Below are positions 59,432 to 64,000 of a stretch of 64,000 nucleotides of DNA, in pieces. This DNA is from Argentina anserina (Eukaryota; Streptophyta; Magnoliopsida; Rosales; Rosaceae). Every line of letters starts with the position of its first letter. The stretch's first letter is position 1. Location of the stretch: NCBI RefSeq assembly GCF_933775445.1, contig NC_065878.1, forward strand, positions 10,985,395 to 11,049,394, given 5' to 3'. Under the pieces are notes generated by a model. The model was given only the letters and a program-made list of their open reading frames with translations, had not been told where the DNA came from and did not search any database. The translations under genes were made by a program, and so were the position numbers.

Positions 59432-59631
59432 AATAACCCAAAACATCTCAAATTTCAATCACTAAGGAGGAATGTGAACTATTCTTGGCACAATAAAATG
59501 GAGGAGACAATTCATCCATATCAATCACCATGAGGACAAGGCAGGCCATCATTACAAAGAACCAAAGTGATTTCAGTGTCAACAGTTTCACCAATAAACT
59601 GAAGTTTCCAAAAATGTCCATAAAAAATATG

Positions 59632-59814
59632 GGGTTGTGCTATTAACACCCCCCCCCCCCCCAAAAAAAATGCTATTCACACACTTCCTCCATAATGAAG
59701 ATCAATCATAAAACAAATTTCAAGGGTGAATTTATAAATTCAATTAAATCCTAGTGTTAGAATAATGAAAAGGGTGTGTGAATAGAAATTTATGGTGTGT
59801 TAATAATAGAACCC
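59632..59814. mobile_element. 183-bp MITE with 8-bp target duplication
   Basis: Perfect AAAATATG duplication (59624-59631 and 59815-59822). Ends are GGGTTGTGCTATTAACAC and, read inward from the right, GGGTTCTATTATTAACAC. Contains a C-run (about 59648-59662) followed by an A-run. The GGGT start and 8-bp duplication resemble the element at 55720-57264. Confidence 0.88.
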
Positions 59815-59849
59815 AAAATATGATGCAAAGGGTCACTACCAGAAAATAG

Positions 59850-60915
59850 CACTTAGATGACAACAACAAAAATCCGTCGTCACCTAAGCAATTATAAGAC
59901 GACGAAAACAAAGCCGTCATTTTAGTGAACACTTTCGTCACCTAGGGGCCACTTAAATGACCAAAATGTAGTGTTGTCATCTTAGTTGAGTATTTGAGAC
60001 AACGAAATGTAATCTCGTCGCCTAAGATGGTGACCTAGTCAGCAAGCCGCTCCATTGTCATCTCAGCACAGAACTTAGACGACACATTTATATTTTGTCG
60101 TCTAAACATTTTGTCAGGTGATGAACAAATCTACTTAGATGACACAAATGTTTGTCGTCTAAGTTAAAACTTGACTTTATAATGTAAATCTATTTCCCGA
60201 TCAACAGAAACGAAGGAAAAACAGAAAAACTATATGATTAATGCAGTGGAACTAATCCGTTAGAATCCACTACCGACATAAGATCAGGATTACTCTAGGG
60301 CGCTCACAAAAGCCTAATCAAGCTCATGAGTTAAAATAAAATAAAATTCAAAACAAATAAAATCTGAAATAATTTCTGAAAACACTAAAAGCTGTTTTTG
60401 AGGGCCTAAACGACCTCGAATGCCCGAAAAAGCACACACGTCGTGGCAAAGCTACGAGTTTGGTTTCTGGCGCCGTTCCCTTTCTGAAAATGTATCATTC
60501 GCCCTATTCTAAGCTTGTAGCACAAACATGAACAGTGCCGAACAGTGCACACGAGTTTGGTTTCTAGCGCCGTTCCCTTTCTGAAAATGTATCATTCGCC
60601 CTATTCTAAGCTCGTAGCACAAACATGAACAGTGCCGAACAGTGCACACATCTTATAATTTAATTATATGTTTATTCATATAATAACTATATAGTTATAT
60701 TTCCATATTGAGGCATGTAATTCACAGAGGCTAGCTAGTAAAGATGAGGGAAGTGAAAAACACTTAGGCGACGAAGATTTGTCGTCTAAGCCCCGAAAAT
60801 TTTAGCGGTGCGATCTTCCCCCCACATATTGAATGAAATTTCAAAAATTGGGCGAAAAATTTAAAAACTCAGCGAAATTATTCTTAGCCGACGAAACCTT
60901 GTCGCCTAAGTACTC
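59850..60915. repeat. CACTA subterminal motif array
   Basis: At least 14 copies, in both orientations, of a word near TTAG(A/G)(C/T)GACGA or its complement TCGTC(G/A)CCTAA or TGTCGTCTAA. In En/Spm such arrays bind the TNPA-type protein; function here is inferred from that family. An unrelated stretch at about 60180-60720 splits the array. Confidence 0.75.
60454..60647. repeat. Tandem duplication of 97 bp
   Basis: Two copies, 60454-60550 and 60551-60647, with about two mismatches, both ending in GAACAGTGCCGAACAGTGCAC. It lies in the stretch that interrupts the CACTA motif array. Confidence 0.9.
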
Positions 60916-61041
60916 TATAGAAACCCCTAAATCGAGTCACTTTAACACTTCGGCCCCCATTTCTCTAAAACCATCTTCTCTGAAACCAATCCCTAAAGCC
61001 GTTCAAATTTAATTTGCCCCAAATCCCATCTTTTCTGAAAC

Positions 61042-61149
61042 CAATCTCTCTGAAATCAGATTCAGTTCCCCCACATCCATTAACCCAAGCTTCCACAATC
61101 TCTCTGAAATCAGATTCAGTTTCCCCACATCCATTAACCCAAGCTTCCA
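61042..61149. repeat. Tandem duplication of 54 bp
   Basis: Two nearly identical copies, 61042-61095 and 61096-61149, each with CTCTCTGAAATCAGATTCAG and CATCCATTAACCCAAGCTTC. Located in the leader region of the CACTA gene. The stretch to 61830 holds no recognised coding sequence. Confidence 0.9.
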
Positions 61150-61832
61150 ATCTCCCAAATCTAATAGTGCGAGCATTTGGTCTAGTGCGAATCCTTCTGT
61201 TTCCTGGTCTCCTTCCGATTTGTAAAGGTACAAACCTCTGATGCTTTTTTCTGGGTTGGTGGCTTATTATCAATGGATTCTTGATAAGCTTAGTGAGGTT
61301 AAGAGTATTGAAATCTTGAGGCTTGTTATAACTGTATGTGCATTTGGTTTATTGTTAATGCGTTCTTCTGTCTTGATAATTTGATTTTGTATTTGTAATT
61401 TACAGAACTCCTAGTTTCGTTTTTAGTTCAGAAGAAAAACACCTGAGTTGGTTTTATTTCTTTCCTTTTCGCCTAAAATCGGTGTGATTCACTGAAACTC
61501 AATGCAACTGATTGTTTTAGTTGCAACTGATTATTTAGGACCACTTAATGCAACTGATTGTTTTAACTTACCTATATATATTAATACATGAAGTCACTAT
61601 CTGTTCACTACAATGTTGGTGAGAAGCATACATGTTACCTTGCTGACTTGTAAGCTTGTCTTCTTGGTAGCATTGCATTGCATTCTGTGAATAACCATAT
61701 CATGTTCTTACTGTATCATTCTGTAGCATTGCATTCTGTACCAGTCTCAATCCTTTTCATTTAAGCATTTCGTAGACATTTTACAAGATTGTTGGTTTCT
61801 AATTCCAAACTTCTTCAATTTACAGGTTCAGG

Positions 61833-62975
61833 ATGCCGCCAACTAGTAATAGTTGGAATAAAAAGATACAGAAAGAGAGAGATGACCAACTAGCTCATGA
61901 GTTGGCTGAGCAGTACTCTAGTTCTTCTAACATTGTGCCTCCACCGGGTTCAGCACCCCCTGTCCCTCCCCCACTGCTAGATGAAAATTCAGCCCCTCCT
62001 TCATCAACTTTTGTTCCTCATAGTGACTGCTTATCCAAGCCAAAGAGTTGTCGCCGGAAAAAACCTGTAGAAGGAGGTAATGTTACAACACCCTAATCAG
62101 ATTTTGAAAGTTAACAACTTATTTTGTTATTCTAAATGATAAATTCCTAAGTTACCTAAACATTGTACTGCAGAACCTCTCCCCAAACGCACTCGTGGGT
62201 TGGTGACGGGCATGAAGGCTAAAAAGATTGTAGAGAGCACTGGACAGAAGATCAAATTCATTTGGGACCCTAATTTCCTGAATGGCCCGATGAATGCTGG
62301 CGTACACAGCATGTTGACTCACGATATTGGCCACATCGTACGAGACTCCATTGCTTTGCTGAAGCCTTCTTGGAAGGCGCTTGACAATGAAGAGAAGAAG
62401 AAGGTTCCAGCGGAACTCTCGGTAAAAAGTTAATTTCAAATCTATCTATTTATTTATGATCGTTTTCACATGTCTTCATTGTCGTTGTTTCATTTTTGTA
62501 AAAGGTCTATTATGAGTTCAACTTTGGCGTCTCGTCTCCAGAGTGGGGATGGATAAGCAAGATTGCCGACACTGCTTACAGGAACTTCAAGTGTGATATT
62601 AAATCTGAATGGGAAAAAGATGGCGATGAGGATGTACCAGCGGAGTTCCTGCATAGGTTGGACCAGTGGCAATATCTGTGTAGCCACTTTAAGTCTGATA
62701 AATTTCAGGTTAATTATTTATATAAATGTGATGATTTAATAAACATGTTGGGCAATTTGATTTATATATGAAAATTTTTATGTTTTGGTTCACAGAAACA
62801 ATCTTGTGCCAACAAGAGTAATCGGCATAAGAAGACTTTACACCACAAGACTGGGGCAAAGTCTTTCATTCGCAGCGCGGAAGAGCTTAGAGCCCAGGGT
62901 GACCCCATCCCGATCCTTTCCAATTACTCCCGAGTGTATGACGCTACCAAAAGCAAGGAAGCGGCAGACAATATT
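61833..62975 (+). CDS. Ptta/En/Spm-type transposon protein, 3' end unresolved
   Basis: Plant CACTA elements encode this TNPA-side protein, thought to bind subterminal repeats; it is not the DDE transposase. I read exons 61833-62076, 62174-62421, 62505-62708 and 62796-62975, all GT-AG and in phase (292 codons so far). The start follows an intron acceptor at 61826 in the 5' leader. Residues 1-80 are charged then Pro/Ser-rich (MPPTSNSWNKKIQKERDDQL). The conserved region has TGQKIKFIWDPNFLNGP, SSPEWGWISKIADTAYRNFK, WQYLCSHFKSDKF, and CANKSNRHKKTLHHKTGAKS ahead of SFIRSAEEL. The ends of family members continue further; a 4th donor at 62976 exists, but the next exon is unclear. Possibly still intact up to this point. 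Confidence 0.75.
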
Positions 62976-63251
62976 GTAAGTTATTATTTAATAAAATGGT
63001 TGCATTTTGTATGATGAGTTTTGGATGTTTGTTGTGATAATAGAATTATGTCCTTGTTTGTGGGTGTATTAGCATGTCAGATCAAAAAATAATAGTAATC
63101 ACCCAGAAATTTGAAGAGATTATAGTAGCATCACCGCCTGCATCTACTTCCACCCAAAGTTAAAGGAATTTGATAAATAACTATTCTGGAGAGCAAATAG
63201 CCCAAAAAGCAATACCCTTGAAAGGAAATAAAAATATAGTTTCAAAGCTAC

Positions 63252-63366
63252 CTGTATGAGATGGCTGAGCTATGGTTGCTTTAATATTGGTGTTGATCCT
63301 CTTAGAACCAATCAGATCATTGAGCATAATTTCACATTTCTGCATGCTGTTCTCCCCAAAATGTAT
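63252..63366 (-). pseudogene. APC2-like gene fragment (anaphase-promoting complex cullin subunit)
   Basis: One exon-sized piece on the minus strand, preceded by an acceptor CAG and followed by a GTAGCT donor. It encodes HFGENSMQKCEIMLNDLIGS then KRINTNIK, which I recognise as the cullin-homology segment of plant APC2 (family pattern IHFGE..MQ.CEIMLNDLI.SKR.NTNI). The upstream neighbouring exon (LSLETVY) is not APC2-like. Only this piece is visible, so it is a fragment, not a gene. Its position beside CACTA exons suggests capture. Confidence 0.7.
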
Positions 63367-63588
63367 CTGAAGAATGATTTCATCAAAATGAACATTAAGG
63401 TAAACAGTTTCAAGACTTAAAAAAACAAGTCTGAGCTGCACTCAGTAGTCACTAGACCCAATATAACAGATATATCACTTGCCTTGAGGAGTTCAATAGT
63501 AATCACCCATAAAAGATATTGGTATCGAGGTCAGCATAAAAGATACAAAGAAAAAGCTCAGAAGATTTGAAACTTGTAGGGAACTTAC

Positions 63589-63925
63589 ATTATCTGCATC
63601 ATCACCCATACCATGCTCCTTCATAGTAGCCTATAATTCATCTCTTGTTATGTACCTGTTAGTTGAAATTGACAGTGATGAACTAATTAACTTCCCTCTA
63701 TGAAAAAATGATGTAGAATACAAACCCTGCAATCCTTGTCAAAATACTGAAAAGAAGCAGAAACCCATTCAAATAGATAGAATTTTATATTAAGATTCTT
63801 CAACTCACCCCCTGCTATCCTTGTCAAAATACTGAAATGCTTTGTACAAGTGTTCATCTCTCTCTATGCATAGTAGCATATATAAATTCAATGTAGTCAA
63901 TTGATCCATTTCCATCAACATCAGT
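63589..63925 (-). pseudogene. Calcium-dependent protein kinase (CPK) EF-hand fragment
   Basis: Two exons on the minus strand. Exon 63925-63809 encodes TDVDGNGSIDYIEFIYATMH, the second EF-hand loop, then after a one-base frameshift HLYKAFQYFDKDSRG, entering the third. Exon 63655-63589 encodes YITRDEL, a stop codon (TAG), then ATMKEHGMGDDAD. The intron contains a partial extra copy of the exon end (about 63725-63760, TTGTCAAAATACTGAAA). The kinase domain is absent. EF-hands of CPKs bind calcium to release autoinhibition; this relic cannot. Confidence 0.82.
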
Positions 63926-64000
63926 CTGAAATGTATAGACAGGATTTACAACAGTGCTAGTCATTTAAGAAAAATCAATGCATAATAGCTGAAGATAAAC

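Larger units (their letters stand above)
59834..64000 (+). mobile_element. CACTA (En/Spm) transposon, left end and part of interior
   Basis: Left terminus CACTACCAGAAAATAGCAC at 59834 matches the CACTACAAGAAAA class. It is followed by an array of subterminal motifs (59850-60175, resuming 60765-60915), then a leader region and exons for a Ptta/En/Spm-type protein (61833-62975). No right terminus was seen in the window, so the element may extend past 64000, or may end unnoticed. Fragments of APC2-like and CPK-like genes on the opposite strand follow and may be captured cargo. Confidence 0.8.

Noticed and set aside
62200..62433. Independent 77-codon gene starting at an internal methionine
   Set aside because: It is part of exon 2 of the Ptta/En/Spm-type gene, whose splice sites and phases connect it to neighbouring exons.

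Overview
This is nuclear DNA from a flowering plant, almost certainly a eudicot. Evidence: GT-AG introns in genes with recognisable plant orthologues, a cluster of leucine-rich-repeat receptor-like proteins (RLPs), a plant-only DUF630/DUF632 gene, and dense plant-type transposons (Ty3/gypsy, TRIM, hAT, MULE, PIF/Harbinger, CACTA). A rosid such as a member of the Rosaceae would fit, but that is an impression only. No tRNA, rRNA or CRISPR locus was found.

Layout. (1) 1-15.3 kb: an RLP gene cut by the left window edge (minus strand), then an RLP pseudogene inside a duplicated block riddled with transposons: two hAT-type elements with CAATG ends, a hAT-type element with tRNA-like Pol III boxes, a MULE, a truncated gypsy LTR, a 2.4 kb solo LTR and a Tourist-type MITE. 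(2) 15.4-19.4 kb: more repeats, including a PIF/Harbinger relic with a broken ORF1. (3) 19.5-25.3 kb: an intact 13-exon LCMT1 gene (leucine carboxyl methyltransferase acting on PP2A). (4) 25.3-30.8 kb: intergenic. (5) 30.9-35.6 kb: an intact 4-exon DUF630/DUF632 gene with an N-myristoylation start. (6) 35.7-47.9 kb: a second copy of that gene's 3' flank, and a decayed gypsy chromovirus nested between inverted-repeat arms. (7) 47.9-50.7 kb: another solo LTR. (8) 51.6-57.8 kb: the second copy of the RLP block, with an intact single-exon RLP of 985 residues and, upstream of it, a 1.5 kb gene-capturing DNA element that carries a broken UBC19/20-like E2 gene interrupted by a 566 bp TRIM. (9) 58.0-59.4 kb: a third solo LTR. 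(10) 59.6-64 kb: a 183 bp MITE, then the left end of a CACTA (En/Spm) element with its subterminal motif array, exons of a Ptta/En/Spm-type protein, and fragments of an APC2-like gene and a calcium-dependent protein kinase (CPK) gene.

The three RLP copies share one strand. Copies A (3.5-15.3 kb) and B (51.6-57.8 kb) are one segmental duplication now separated by two unrelated conserved genes. Aligning the copies gives empty sites for most insertions, so much of the local transposition history can be read directly. The strongest leads are the two gene-capturing DNA transposons, the Pol III-box hAT element, and hairpin motifs conserved among divergent gypsy LTRs. All functional statements come from reading the sequence by eye; no searches were run.
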